A stretch of 64,000 nucleotides of DNA from JAICYJ01 sp035695105. GTDB taxonomy: Bacteria; Actinomycetota; Thermoleophilia; Gaiellales; JAICJC01. The stretch lies in the NCBI GenBank assembly GCA_035695105.1, contig DASSEV010000031.1, forward strand, positions 8,248-72,247, written 5' to 3'. Positions 1 through 8,424 of the stretch are shown piece after piece. How positions within the stretch are numbered: the first letter of the stretch is position 1; each line of letters opens with the position of its first letter. Made by a program: the position numbers and the translations under genes. Below the pieces are notes generated by a model. The model saw only the letters and a program-made list of their open reading frames with translations. It ran no database searches and was not told where the DNA came from.

Positions 1-1244
1 CCCAGCAGCGGGAACACCGCGGCGCCCCAGATCACGTAGTGGAAGTGCGCCACGACGTAGTACGTGTCCGTCACCTGCTGGTCGAACGGGACGGCCGCGA
101 GCGTGATGCCGGAGAGGCCGCCGAACACGAAGAACAGGATGAACCCGACGATGAACAGCAGTGGGGTGCGGAACTCGGGGCTGCCCGTCACCATCGTCAT
201 GCACCACGCGTAGATCTGGATGCCGCTCGGGATGACGATGATCAGGCTGGCCGCGGCGAAGAACACCAGGGCGATGGTGGGCAGGCCGGTCGTGAACATG
301 TGGTGCACCCAGACCCCGAAGCCGATGAATGCGACGAGCAGCTCGGCCAGCGCGACGAGCGGAAACGCGGCCATCCTCCGCCGTGTGAACGTCGGGATGA
401 TCGACGTCGCGATCCCGAACGCCGGCAGGACGATGATGTAGACCTCGGGATGGCCGAAGAACCAGAACAGGTCCTGCCACAGCAGCGGCTGTCCGCCGCG
501 GCCGGGATCGAAGAAGTGGAGGCCGAACTTCCTCGACAGTTCGAGGAACATCAGGTCGACGGTCAGCACCGGCAGCGCGAACAGCAGGGAGAACGACGCG
601 GCCAGGTTCGCGTAGCAGAACAGCGGCATCCGGTTCAGCGACATGCCCGGCGCGCGCAGCTTGGCGATGGTGACCAGGAAGTTGGCGGCGGCGACGGTCG
701 AGGAGGCGCCGTTCAGGATCAGCCCGAGCGCGTAGAAGTCGATCCCGAGCCCGGGGCTGTACTGGCGTGAGGCGAGCGGGACGTAGTTGAACCACCCTGC
801 ATCGGGGGCCTGGCCGATGGCGAGCCCGGTGTAGAACAGGATGCCCGATCCAAGGAACAGCCAGAAGCTGAGGGCGTTCAGGCGGGGGAAGGCCATGTCC
901 CGTGCGCCGATCATCAGCGGGATCAGGTAGTTGCCGAACGCCCCGGTCGAGAGCGGGATCACGAAGAAGAAGATCATCGTGACCCCGTGCATGGTCATCA
1001 GCTGGTCGTACCTCTCCGGCCCGACCACCCGCTCGCCGGCCGTTGCCAGCTGCGTGCGCATGATCAGGGCCTCCACACCGCCCGCGGCGAAGAACAGCAG
1101 CGAGGTGACGAGGTACATGAGCCCGATCCGCTTGTGGTCGGTCGTCGTCAGCCAGCCTGTCAGGCCAGGCCGCTCGCGCCAGATCCTGTCGAGCCGCTCG
1201 ACCCGCTCGACACCTCGTGCGTCGGCACCCTCGATGATCGCCAT
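1..1244 (-). CDS. ctaD: Cytochrome c oxidase subunit I (partial, C-terminus outside window)
   Basis: This is the catalytic subunit of an aa3/caa3-type haem-copper oxidase in the cytoplasmic membrane, reducing O2 to water and pumping protons. The 414 visible codons give the hydrophobic fold with the haem-ligand region MHGVTMIFF, the CuB/tyrosine motif GHPEVYIIVLP, the CuB His pair in VWVHHMF and the start of HFHYVIWG near the window edge. The family is usually about 530-570 residues, so roughly the last quarter is missing. The ATG at 1244 overlaps the stop of the upstream subunit II gene (TGATG), so the two are translationally coupled. Confidence 0.97.
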   Translation of the reverse strand, partial: MAIIEGADARGVERVERLDRIWRERPGLTGWLTTTDHKRIGLMYLVTSLLFFAAGGVEALIMRTQLATAGERVVGPERYDQLMTMHGVTMIFFFVIPLSTGAFGNYLIPLMIGARDMAFPRLNALSFWLFLGSGILFYTGLAIGQAPDAGWFNYVPLASRQYSPGLGIDFYALGLILNGASSTVAAANFLVTIAKLRAPGMSLNRMPLFCYANLAASFSLLFALPVLTVDLMFLELSRKFGLHFFDPGRGGQPLLWQDLFWFFGHPEVYIIVLPAFGIATSIIPTFTRRRMAAFPLVALAELLVAFIGFGVWVHHMFTTGLPTIALVFFAAASLIIVIPSGIQIYAWCMTMVTGSPEFRTPLLFIVGFILFFVFGGLSGITLAAVPFDQQVTDTYYVVAHFHYVIWGAAVFPLL

Positions 1245-2251
1245 CAGCGCAGGCTCTCGAGGTAGGCGACGAGGGAGTGGCGCTGGCCGGCGGGCAGCGA
1301 CGAGAAGCCCGGCATCCTCGCCCCCGGCTTGTACCGCTGGGGGTCGGTGATCCAGTCGTAGAGGGCCTGCGGCGTGTTCGGCAGGGTCAGCGCCGCGATG
1401 GTGCTGCGGCTGCCGACGTGCGTCAGGTCGGGCCCGACCTGGCCGACGGCGGAGGTTCCCGCGATCATGTGGCAGGAGCCACACCCCGCGCTCTGGAACA
1501 CCTGCAGCCCGGCGGCGGCAACGCCGGACGGCGCCGGCGGCGTCTGCTGCTGGTTCGCCAGCCACTGCCGGAACGCCGCCGGCGGCTGCACGATCACGTC
1601 GAACGCCATCAGCGCGTGGCCCTCCCCGCAGAACTCGGAGCACTGGCCGCGGTAGACACCGGGCGTCGGCGCGTCGATCTCGATGCGGTTCGTGCGGCCG
1701 GGGATCATGTCGATCTTGCGGTTCAGCCTCGGCACCCAGAAGCTGTGGATGACGTCGGCCGTCCGGACGGCGATCTCCACGGGCGTGTTCGCGGGCAGGT
1801 GCAGCTCGTTGGCCGTGATCGCCCCGGTGCCCGGGTAGCGGAACTCCCAGAAGTACTGGTGCCCGATGACGACCACCGTCATGCGGGTGGAGCCGGCCGG
1901 AGGCGTCGACACGGCCGGCATCACGTCGATCACGAACCCGAACAGGATCGCGAGCAGCACGACCGGGGCCACGAAGCCGCCGCCGACCACGACCATGTAC
2001 GGACGCCGGTCGTCGTGCGACGGAGCCGTGCGCCGGCGCACGAAGGCGAGCACGAGCAGGAAGACGACGGTGGCGAAGACCACCATCGCCCCGACGAACA
2101 TCGCCCACCACAGCCGGTCGATCTGGCGCGCCTGCTCGGTCGCGGGGTTCACGATCGACTGGTTCGAGTTACACCCCGCGAACAGCATCGGTCCAGCGAT
2201 CAGCGCGGCGGACGCTGACCAGCCACGGGCGCGGGGAGACGCTGGCTTCAC
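1244..2251 (-). CDS. ctaC: Cytochrome c oxidase subunit II with fused cytochrome c domain (caa3 type)
   Basis: Subunit II receives electrons and passes them through the binuclear CuA centre to subunit I. The predicted lipoprotein has a lipobox (LFAGC) near the N-terminus, two membrane segments, a cupredoxin domain with the CuA motif GQCSEFCGEGHALM, and a C-terminal cytochrome c domain with CGSCH and a Met ligand in RMPGF. The fusion makes this a caa3 oxidase. The frame stays open to 2350, but that would run into the divergent csbD promoter. The GTG at 2251 (335 aa) puts the signal peptide at the correct place. No strong ribosome binding site is visible. Confidence 0.93.
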   Translation of the reverse strand: MKPASPRARGWSASAALIAGPMLFAGCNSNQSIVNPATEQARQIDRLWWAMFVGAMVVFATVVFLLVLAFVRRRTAPSHDDRRPYMVVVGGGFVAPVVLLAILFGFVIDVMPAVSTPPAGSTRMTVVVIGHQYFWEFRYPGTGAITANELHLPANTPVEIAVRTADVIHSFWVPRLNRKIDMIPGRTNRIEIDAPTPGVYRGQCSEFCGEGHALMAFDVIVQPPAAFRQWLANQQQTPPAPSGVAAAGLQVFQSAGCGSCHMIAGTSAVGQVGPDLTHVGSRSTIAALTLPNTPQALYDWITDPQRYKPGARMPGFSSLPAGQRHSLVAYLESLR

Positions 2252-2310
2252 TGTGCGGGGGCATACCCCTGCGCAGCGGCCTTCATGCACCACTCGGGCG
2301 CGCCCCCTCG

Positions 2311-2336
2311 GTTTTGTGAGCGGCGCCCCCGGGCAG
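2311..2336 (+). promoter_or_regulatory. SigB/SigF-like promoter upstream of csbD-like gene
   Basis: GTTT at 2311-2314 is separated by 16 nt from GGGCAG at 2331-2336, close to the SigB-type consensus GTTT-N14-17-GGGTAT. CsbD is a classic SigB-regulon gene in Bacillus. Unlike the other sites in this window, the start codon lies 28 nt downstream and has a strong Shine-Dalgarno. Confidence 0.5.
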
Positions 2337-2364
2337 GTTCTCCCCGTCACCCGAAGGAGGAACC

Positions 2365-2541
2365 ATGGGCGAGAACATCGACGACCTCAAGGGCAAGGCC
2401 AAGGAGGAGGCGGGCCGCGCGACGGACAACCGCGACCTCGAGGCCGAGGGCAAGACCGATCAAGCCAAGGCCGACGTCAAGCGCGGCGTGGACAACGCCG
2501 CCGACTCGGTGAAGAGCGGCCTGGACAAGGTCACGCCGTAG
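2365..2541 (+). CDS. CsbD-like general stress protein (58 aa)
   Basis: This is a small, highly charged, Lys/Asp/Ala-rich helical protein. It begins MGENIDDLKGKAKEEAGRAT, which is typical of the CsbD family (known as SigB-controlled stress proteins; biochemical role unresolved). The start is supported by a strong Shine-Dalgarno (GAAGGAGG) 4 nt upstream. The gene stands alone between the divergent oxidase genes and the TPP-enzyme operon and is followed by a perfect terminator hairpin. Confidence 0.85.
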   Translation: MGENIDDLKGKAKEEAGRATDNRDLEAEGKTDQAKADVKRGVDNAADSVKSGLDKVTP

Positions 2542-2549
2542 CGCGCGTT

Positions 2550-2590
2550 CTGCGTGGCGGGGCCCACAGGCGCCCCGCCACGCAGGTTTT
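2550..2590 (+). terminator. Rho-independent terminator after csbD-like gene
   Basis: A perfect 14-bp inverted repeat (left arm 2550-2563, right arm 2572-2585) with an 8-nt loop is followed by GTTTT. It separates the csbD-like gene from the downstream operon. Confidence 0.85.
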
Positions 2591-2680
2591 GCCCGCTCGG
2601 CGGTCGGGCAGGTCTCGTACAGGCGCCGCCGGTCCGGCCGGCGCGCCGCACCACTATCAACCACCTCCGAAGGAGGCTCG

Positions 2681-4468
2681 ATGCCGTCCGTCTCCGACCA
2701 CCTGATCAGCCGTCTGCGCGAATGGAAGGTCGATCGCATCTACGGCTACCCCGGTGACGGCATCAACGGCATCATGGGAGCCCTCCAGCGCGCCGGGGAC
2801 GACGCACCGGCATTCGTGCAGGTCCGCCACGAGGAGATGGCGGCCTTCATGGCATGCGCCCACGCCAAGTTCAGCGGCCGGCCCGGCGTGTGCCTTGCCA
2901 CCTCCGGCCCGGGCGCCATCCACCTGCTGAACGGCCTCTACGACGCCAAGATGGATCACCAGCCGGTGGTCGCGATCGTCGGCCAGCAGGCTCTGTCTGC
3001 GCTCGGCGGCGACTACCAGCAGGAGGTCGACCTCCAGGGCCTGTTCAAGGACGTCGCGCGCGAGTACGTCCACATGGTGACGACGCCCGACCAGCTCCGG
3101 CACCTGGTCGACCGCGCGTTCCGGATCGCCATGTCCGAGCGCACCGTCACCTGCGTGATCGTTCCCAACGACGTGCAGGAGGAGGACGCGGTCGAGAACC
3201 CGCCGCGCATGCACGGCACGATCCACTCGTCGGTCGGCTACACGCCGCCGACCGTGGTGCCGCACGAGGACGACCTGCGGCGGGCCGCCGAGATCCTGAA
3301 CGCGGGCGAGCGCGTTGCGATGCTGGTCGGCGCCGGTGCGCTGCACGCCGGGCGCGAAGTGGTCGAGGTGGCCGAGACGCTCGGGGCCGGAGTGGCCAAG
3401 GCGCTGCTCGGCAAGGCGGCCGTGCCCGACGACCTACCGTTCGTGACCGGCTCGATCGGGCTGCTCGGCACGAAGCCGAGCTGGAACCTGATGATGGACT
3501 GCGACACGCTGCTCATGGTCGGCTCGAGCTTCCCCTACAGCGAGTTCCTGCCGAAGGAGGGCCAGGCCCGCGGCGTGCAGATCGACATCGACGGCCGGAT
3601 GCTCGGCATCCGCTACCCGATGGAGCTGAACCTGGTCGGCGACTCGGCGGCCACGCTGCGCGCCCTGCTTCCGCACCTGACGCGCAAGACCGACCGGTCG
3701 TGGCGCGACCAGATCGAGAAGGACGTTGCCGACTGGTGGGGCGTGCTCGAGCGGCGGGCCATGCAGGACGCCCATCCGATCAACCCGCAGCGCGTGTTCT
3801 GGGAGCTCTCGAGCCGGCTACCCGACCGGGCGATCCTGACCAGCGACTCGGGCTCCGCCGCGAATTGGTTCGCCCGCGACCTCAAGCTGCGCGCCGGCAT
3901 GTCGGCGTCGCTCTCCGGCAACCTGGCCACGATGGGTCCGGGGGTGCCGTACGCCATTGGTGCGAAGTTCTCGCACCCCGATCGCCCCGTGATCGCGCTC
4001 GTCGGCGACGGCGCCATGCAGATGAACGGCATCAACGAGCTGATCACCATCTCGAAGTACTGGAAGGAGTGGTCGGATCCCCGCCTGGTCGTCCTCGTGC
4101 TCAACAACCGTGACCTGAACCAGGTGACGTGGGAGCAGCGGGCCATGGAGGGCGATCCCAAGTTCGAGGCGTCGCAGGACCTGCCCGACTTCCCGTACGC
4201 CGACTATGCGCGCATGATTGGGCTGGGCGGGGTTCGCGTCGACGACCCGGACGACCTCGGCTCGGCGTGGGACGACGCCTTGAAGGCCGACCGGCCGTTC
4301 GTGCTCGAGGCCGTGACGGATCCGGACGTGCCGCCGCTGCCGCCGCACATCACGCTGAAGCAGGCGAAGGCCATGACGTTCGCGCTCGCGAAGGGCGACC
4401 CGGACTTCGGTGACATCGTCCGGCAGACCCTCAAGGACAAGGTCTCGGAGTACCTCCCGACCCGGTGA
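2681..4468 (+). CDS. Thiamine-pyrophosphate enzyme, pyruvate oxidase/acetolactate synthase family
   Basis: This 595-residue three-domain TPP enzyme has an N-terminal PYR domain with the catalytic Glu in RHEEMAAF (E51), a central Rossmann-like domain, and a C-terminal PP domain with the TPP/Mg motif beginning GDGAMQMNG near residue 440 and ending in NN. The family decarboxylates 2-keto acids. Closest in style are PoxB-like pyruvate:quinone oxidoreductases, but the substrate cannot be fixed from sequence. It heads the operon with a strong Shine-Dalgarno (GAAGGAGG). Its stop overlaps the next start as GTGA, implying coupling to sugar-acid genes downstream. Confidence 0.88.
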   Translation: MPSVSDHLISRLREWKVDRIYGYPGDGINGIMGALQRAGDDAPAFVQVRHEEMAAFMACAHAKFSGRPGVCLATSGPGAIHLLNGLYDAKMDHQPVVAIVGQQALSALGGDYQQEVDLQGLFKDVAREYVHMVTTPDQLRHLVDRAFRIAMSERTVTCVIVPNDVQEEDAVENPPRMHGTIHSSVGYTPPTVVPHEDDLRRAAEILNAGERVAMLVGAGALHAGREVVEVAETLGAGVAKALLGKAAVPDDLPFVTGSIGLLGTKPSWNLMMDCDTLLMVGSSFPYSEFLPKEGQARGVQIDIDGRMLGIRYPMELNLVGDSAATLRALLPHLTRKTDRSWRDQIEKDVADWWGVLERRAMQDAHPINPQRVFWELSSRLPDRAILTSDSGSAANWFARDLKLRAGMSASLSGNLATMGPGVPYAIGAKFSHPDRPVIALVGDGAMQMNGINELITISKYWKEWSDPRLVVLVLNNRDLNQVTWEQRAMEGDPKFEASQDLPDFPYADYARMIGLGGVRVDDPDDLGSAWDDALKADRPFVLEAVTDPDVPPLPPHITLKQAKAMTFALAKGDPDFGDIVRQTLKDKVSEYLPTR

Positions 4469-5571
4469 CGTCCGTCGCAGCAGCCGGCGTTTCGGTCGAC
4501 CGGGTCACGGCCCGGGCCTTCACCGTGCCCACGGATGCCCCGGAGCGTGACGGCACAGCCGCCTGGGACTCGACCACGCTGGTGCTGGCCGAGGTGGAGG
4601 CGGACGGCGTTACCGGCATCGGGTACGCCTACGGGGAGTCCGTCGCCGCGGAGCTGATCCGCTCGAAGCTGGCGGAGGTGGTCTCGCGCCTCGACGCGAC
4701 GGCCGTGCCCGCCGCATGGTGGGCCATGCGCCGCGAGATGCGGAATGCGGGGGTGCCCGGCGTCTGCGCCACGGCGATCTCCGCCGTCGACGTCGCCATG
4801 TGGGATCTGAAGGGCAGGCTGCTCGGGCGCTCGCTCGCCCAGCTGTTGGGTGAGGTGCGAGACCGGGTGCCGGTGTACGGCAGCGGCGGGTTCACGTCGT
4901 ACTCGGACGAGCGGCTGCAGGCGCAGTTCGCGGGCTGGGCGGCCGACGGGGTGACCGCCTGCAAGATGAAGGTGGGGACGGATCCGGATCGCGATCCGGA
5001 GCGGGTCGAGGCGGCGCGTGCGGCGCTCGGCGACGGTGTGGAGCTGTACGTCGATGCGAACGGCGCCTACGAGCGGAAGCAGGCGATCGAGCTGGCCCAG
5101 GTGTTCCGCGATCAGGACGTGACGTGGTTCGAGGAGCCGGTGTCCTCCGATGACCTCGAGGGACTGCGGCTCCTTCGCGACCGCGCGCCGGCCGGGATGC
5201 GCATCGCCGCCGGCGAGTATGGCTACGACACCTGGTACTTCCGACGCATGCTCGAGGCGGGTGCCGTCGACGTGCTGCAGGCGGACGCCACCCGCTGCCT
5301 GGGTGTGTCCGGCTTCCTGCAGGCGATCGCGCTGGCCGACGCCTTCGGGGTTCCGATCTCGGCGCACACCGCGCCGTCCCTGCACATGCACGTGTGCTGC
5401 ACGGCCGGCCACATCGCGCCGCTCGAGTGGTTTCACGACCACGCGCGCATCGAGGCGGAGCTGTTCCATGGCGCGCCGCGCATCGAGGACGGCACCATCG
5501 GGCCGGATCACGACCGGCCGGGGCTCGGGTTGGAGTTGAACGCCGAAAGGGCTGAGAAGTATGCCGCGTAG
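4465..5571 (+). CDS. Mandelate racemase/muconate lactonizing enzyme family (enolase superfamily) protein
   Basis: This 368-aa enolase-superfamily enzyme has the MR/MLE fold. Visible catalytic features are a KxK pair (K167/K169 in CKMKVG), metal ligands D197 (VDANG), E223 (WFEEP) and E251 (GEYGYD), and a candidate D274/H301 dyad (QADATRCLG; SAHTAP). This set fits acid-sugar dehydratases or racemases; the exact substrate is unknown. The start is GTG at 4465 within a GTGA overlap with the TPP enzyme. Its 3' end overlaps the next gene by 11 nt. Confidence 0.88.
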   Translation: MTSVAAAGVSVDRVTARAFTVPTDAPERDGTAAWDSTTLVLAEVEADGVTGIGYAYGESVAAELIRSKLAEVVSRLDATAVPAAWWAMRREMRNAGVPGVCATAISAVDVAMWDLKGRLLGRSLAQLLGEVRDRVPVYGSGGFTSYSDERLQAQFAGWAADGVTACKMKVGTDPDRDPERVEAARAALGDGVELYVDANGAYERKQAIELAQVFRDQDVTWFEEPVSSDDLEGLRLLRDRAPAGMRIAAGEYGYDTWYFRRMLEAGAVDVLQADATRCLGVSGFLQAIALADAFGVPISAHTAPSLHMHVCCTAGHIAPLEWFHDHARIEAELFHGAPRIEDGTIGPDHDRPGLGLELNAERAEKYAA

Positions 5572-6001
5572 ACAACGGATGATCGGGAAGGTGCTTCGGA
5601 ACGCCCGGGAGGGCAGGATGCAGCGGTCGCTGGCGTTGACGACCGCCGCGTCGGCCCTGCCGCTTGGAATCGAGATCTACTTCGAGCACTACCGCGGCTC
5701 GTTCGGCGACAAGTGGATGTGGACGCCGGTCGTCCTGACGCCGCCGCTGGTTGCGGCGGGCGTGGCGGGCGCCGTGTCGCCGCGCGCGGCTCGGACGGTG
5801 CTGCCGGCCGTATCGGCCTTGTATGCGCTGGACGGGCTCGCGGGCGTGGTCACGCACCTGCGTGGCGTGATACGCAAGCCCGGCGGCCTTCGCGAGCCGA
5901 TCTACAACATCGTGATGGGCCCGCCGCTGCTGGCGCCGGGATCGCTGGTGCTGGTCGGAGCCGCTGGAGTGCTCGCGGCCGTCGTGCGCCGGGAGCGGTA
6001 G
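5561..6001 (+). CDS. Small integral membrane protein of unknown function (146 aa)
   Basis: The N-terminus is basic (MPRRQRMIGKVLRNAREGR), followed by three or four predicted hydrophobic segments, including one near PPLVAAGVAGAVS and a C-terminal one ending in an RRER cytoplasmic tail. I recognise no family. Its position between an enolase-superfamily enzyme and a gluconate-dehydrogenase-like pair suggests a membrane anchor or assembly factor for the dehydrogenase; this is inference from context. It overlaps the preceding gene by 11 nt and is 3 nt from the next start. Confidence 0.75.
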   Translation: MPRRQRMIGKVLRNAREGRMQRSLALTTAASALPLGIEIYFEHYRGSFGDKWMWTPVVLTPPLVAAGVAGAVSPRAARTVLPAVSALYALDGLAGVVTHLRGVIRKPGGLREPIYNIVMGPPLLAPGSLVLVGAAGVLAAVVRRER

Positions 6002-6004
6002 CGC

Positions 6005-6739
6005 GTGCCGTTCGAGGATCCCGGGCACCTGCCGAACCGCCGCGGTGGCGAGGCCGCCGAGCCGTACGACCTGCCCCGGCAGCGACGCGGGATCACGCCG
6101 CAGATGCACGGCCGGTACCCGGACTACAACGTGCTCGAGCAGTCGTCCCGCTGGGACGAGCAGACCCGGCAGGTGGTGCTGGCGCGGCTGGAGCCGCCCG
6201 AGTACCAGCACTTCGAGCCCGATCAGCTGCCCACACTCGAGGCGTTCTGCGACACGGTGATGGCGCAGGACACCGAGCCGCGGATCCCGGTGCTGCGGTT
6301 CGTGGACTCGGCTCTGCACGAGGGCCGTCTGCCCGGCTACCGCTACGAGGGGATGCCCCCGGACGGGGAGGCGTGGCGCCGCGTGCGGCGCGGGCTGGAC
6401 GACGAGGCGGTCGCGCTGGGCGCGCGCAGCTTCGCTGAGCTGTCGGAGGAGCAGCGGGAGGAGATCGTCGGCCGGTTCTCGCGCGAGGAGCTGCGCGGCG
6501 GCGTCTGGGACACGATGCCGGTGAAGCGGGCGTGGACCGTGACCACCGCCGCGATCCTGACGGCGTACTACGCGCATCCGTGGTCGTGGAACGAGATCGG
6601 GTTCGGGGGCCCGGCGTATCCGCGCGGGTACATGCGGCTGGGGGTCGACCAGCACGAGCCGTGGGAAGGCCGCGAGGCGGAGGGGCTGGCCAGGGACTTC
6701 CAGCAGGACGTCGACGACGACCCGGAGATGCGGCCGTGA
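6005..6739 (+). CDS. Gluconate 2-dehydrogenase subunit 3-like protein
   Basis: This 244-aa protein resembles the gluconate 2-dehydrogenase subunit 3 family (small subunit of flavin-dependent membrane sugar dehydrogenases). It has the family's helical middle (TLEAFCDTVMAQD, FVDSALHEG) and the C-terminal GGPAYPRGYMRLG. In characterised relatives it partners a GMC-type FAD subunit, and here that subunit gene follows with a GTGA overlap. I see no Tat motif and no cytochrome c subunit gene in the operon. Start GTG at 6005. Confidence 0.8.
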   Translation: MPFEDPGHLPNRRGGEAAEPYDLPRQRRGITPQMHGRYPDYNVLEQSSRWDEQTRQVVLARLEPPEYQHFEPDQLPTLEAFCDTVMAQDTEPRIPVLRFVDSALHEGRLPGYRYEGMPPDGEAWRRVRRGLDDEAVALGARSFAELSEEQREEIVGRFSREELRGGVWDTMPVKRAWTVTTAAILTAYYAHPWSWNEIGFGGPAYPRGYMRLGVDQHEPWEGREAEGLARDFQQDVDDDPEMRP

Positions 6740-8424
6740 GGTCCGTGCGGCTGGTCAAGGGCAGCGTTCGTCCTCCGGACAACGACTCCGCGTTCCTGCT
6801 CGACCCGCACCGCCGCCACATCCCGGGCGCAGCGCGGATGAAGCGCTACCGCGAGGACGACGTGGTCGACATGGTGATCGTCGGGGCCGGCGCGGGCGGC
6901 ACGGTGCTCGCGCAGCGGCTTGCGCGCGCCGGCTGGCGCATCGTCATCATCGAGGCGGGCCCGTTCTGGGATCCCGACCGCGATTGGGTCAGCGACGAGG
7001 CGGGGTCGCACCACATCTACTGGACGCAGACGCGCATCATCGGCGGCGAGGACCCCGTTGCGCTCGGCAACAACAACAGCGGGCGCGGCGTCGGCGGCTC
7101 GATGATCCACTACGCGGGGTACACGCCGCGGTTTCACCCGTCCGACTTCCGGACGCGCAGCCTGGACGGCGTGGGGGCCGACTGGCCGATCGCCTACGAG
7201 GAGCTGCGGCCGCACTACGAGCGCGTCGAGCGGGAGCTGCCGGTGGCCGGCGAGTACTGGCCGTGGGGCGATCCGCACGGCTACCCGCATGCACCGCATC
7301 CGATCTCGGGGGCGGCCGAGCGGGCGTGGGAGGGAGCGCTGCGGTACGGGATCGAGATGCGGGTGGGACCGGTGGCGATCGCGAACGGGCAGTTCGGCAA
7401 CCGGCCGCACTGCATCTACCGAGGGTTCTGCCTGCAGGGCTGCAAGGTGAACGCGAAGGCGAGCCCGCTGGTGACGCACCTGCCGGACGCGCTCGAGCAC
7501 GGCGTCGAGGTGCGCGCGGACTCGATGGCCACGCGCATCGAGACCGACGACCGGGGACGGGCGACCGGCGTGGTGTACGTGCACGACGGCCGTGAGCACG
7601 TGCAGCGCGCGGACGCCGTTGCCATCGCCGGCTACTCGATCGAAACCCCGCGCCTGCTGCTCAACTCACGCTCGCCGGCGCATCCGAACGGCATCGGGAA
7701 CGGGGCCGACCAGGTCGGCCGCTACGTGATGGTGCAGGGCGCGCCGCAGGTCGCCGGCCGCTTCCCGGAGGCAATGCGGATGTACAAGGCACCGCCGCCC
7801 GAGGTGTCGAGCGAGGTGTTCTACGAGACGGATCCGTCGCGCGGGTTCGCCCGCGGATTCAGCATCCAGACGATCAGCCCGCTGCCGATCGGCTGGGCGG
7901 AGCATGTGATCGCCGACGGCCAATGGGGCAGGCAGCTGCGCGAGTACATGCGCGACTACAACCACTGGTCGGTGATGGGCGCGCTGTGCGAGCTGCTGCC
8001 CGAGCCGGGCAATCGCGTCACGCTCGCTGACGAGGTCGACGAGAACGGCATGCCGCTCGCGCGGTTCGACTACACCCAGAGCGAGAACGACCGCGCGAAC
8101 ATCAAGTTCGCGAAGGGTGTGCTGCACGACATCTGGGAGGCGGCCGGCGCGCAGGACGTGCTCACGATCGACCGGTACGCGCACCTGATCGGCGGCTGCC
8201 GGATGGGCACCTCGCCGGAGACGAGCGTGGTCGACGGCGACCACCGCTGCTGGGAGGTGCCGAACCTGTTCGTGGCCGACGGGAGCGCGCTGCCGACCCA
8301 GGGGTCGGCCAATCCGGCGCTGACGATCATGGCGCTCAGCTCGCGGCTCGCGGAGCGGCTGGCGGCCGGCCGGGTATCGCACACGAGAAGCCGAGACGGA
8401 TCGAGGATGGTGGGAGTGGGATGA
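6736..8424 (+). CDS. GMC-family FAD oxidoreductase (gluconate/sugar dehydrogenase large subunit)
   Basis: This 562-aa flavoprotein has a dinucleotide-binding motif VIVGAGAGGTVLAQRL (about residues 47-62) and the GMC C-terminal block with the candidate catalytic His/Asn pair (YAHLIGGCRMG and SANPALTIM). It is predicted to oxidise a sugar or sugar acid and feed electrons to quinone or another carrier. The frame is open upstream, but GTG at 6736, overlapping the stop of the small subunit, gives the right length. It is coupled by ATGA to the following SDR. Confidence 0.87.
   Translation: MRSVRLVKGSVRPPDNDSAFLLDPHRRHIPGAARMKRYREDDVVDMVIVGAGAGGTVLAQRLARAGWRIVIIEAGPFWDPDRDWVSDEAGSHHIYWTQTRIIGGEDPVALGNNNSGRGVGGSMIHYAGYTPRFHPSDFRTRSLDGVGADWPIAYEELRPHYERVERELPVAGEYWPWGDPHGYPHAPHPISGAAERAWEGALRYGIEMRVGPVAIANGQFGNRPHCIYRGFCLQGCKVNAKASPLVTHLPDALEHGVEVRADSMATRIETDDRGRATGVVYVHDGREHVQRADAVAIAGYSIETPRLLLNSRSPAHPNGIGNGADQVGRYVMVQGAPQVAGRFPEAMRMYKAPPPEVSSEVFYETDPSRGFARGFSIQTISPLPIGWAEHVIADGQWGRQLREYMRDYNHWSVMGALCELLPEPGNRVTLADEVDENGMPLARFDYTQSENDRANIKFAKGVLHDIWEAAGAQDVLTIDRYAHLIGGCRMGTSPETSVVDGDHRCWEVPNLFVADGSALPTQGSANPALTIMALSSRLAERLAAGRVSHTRSRDGSRMVGVG

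Noticed and set aside
2854..4113. Alternative plus-strand frame within the TPP enzyme gene
   Set aside because: It has no domain content and overlaps the whole TPP enzyme, whose motifs are all in the other frame.
4892..6655. Long minus-strand open frame opposite the sugar-acid operon
   Set aside because: Arg/His/Pro-rich shadow of the enolase-superfamily and dehydrogenase genes on the plus strand.
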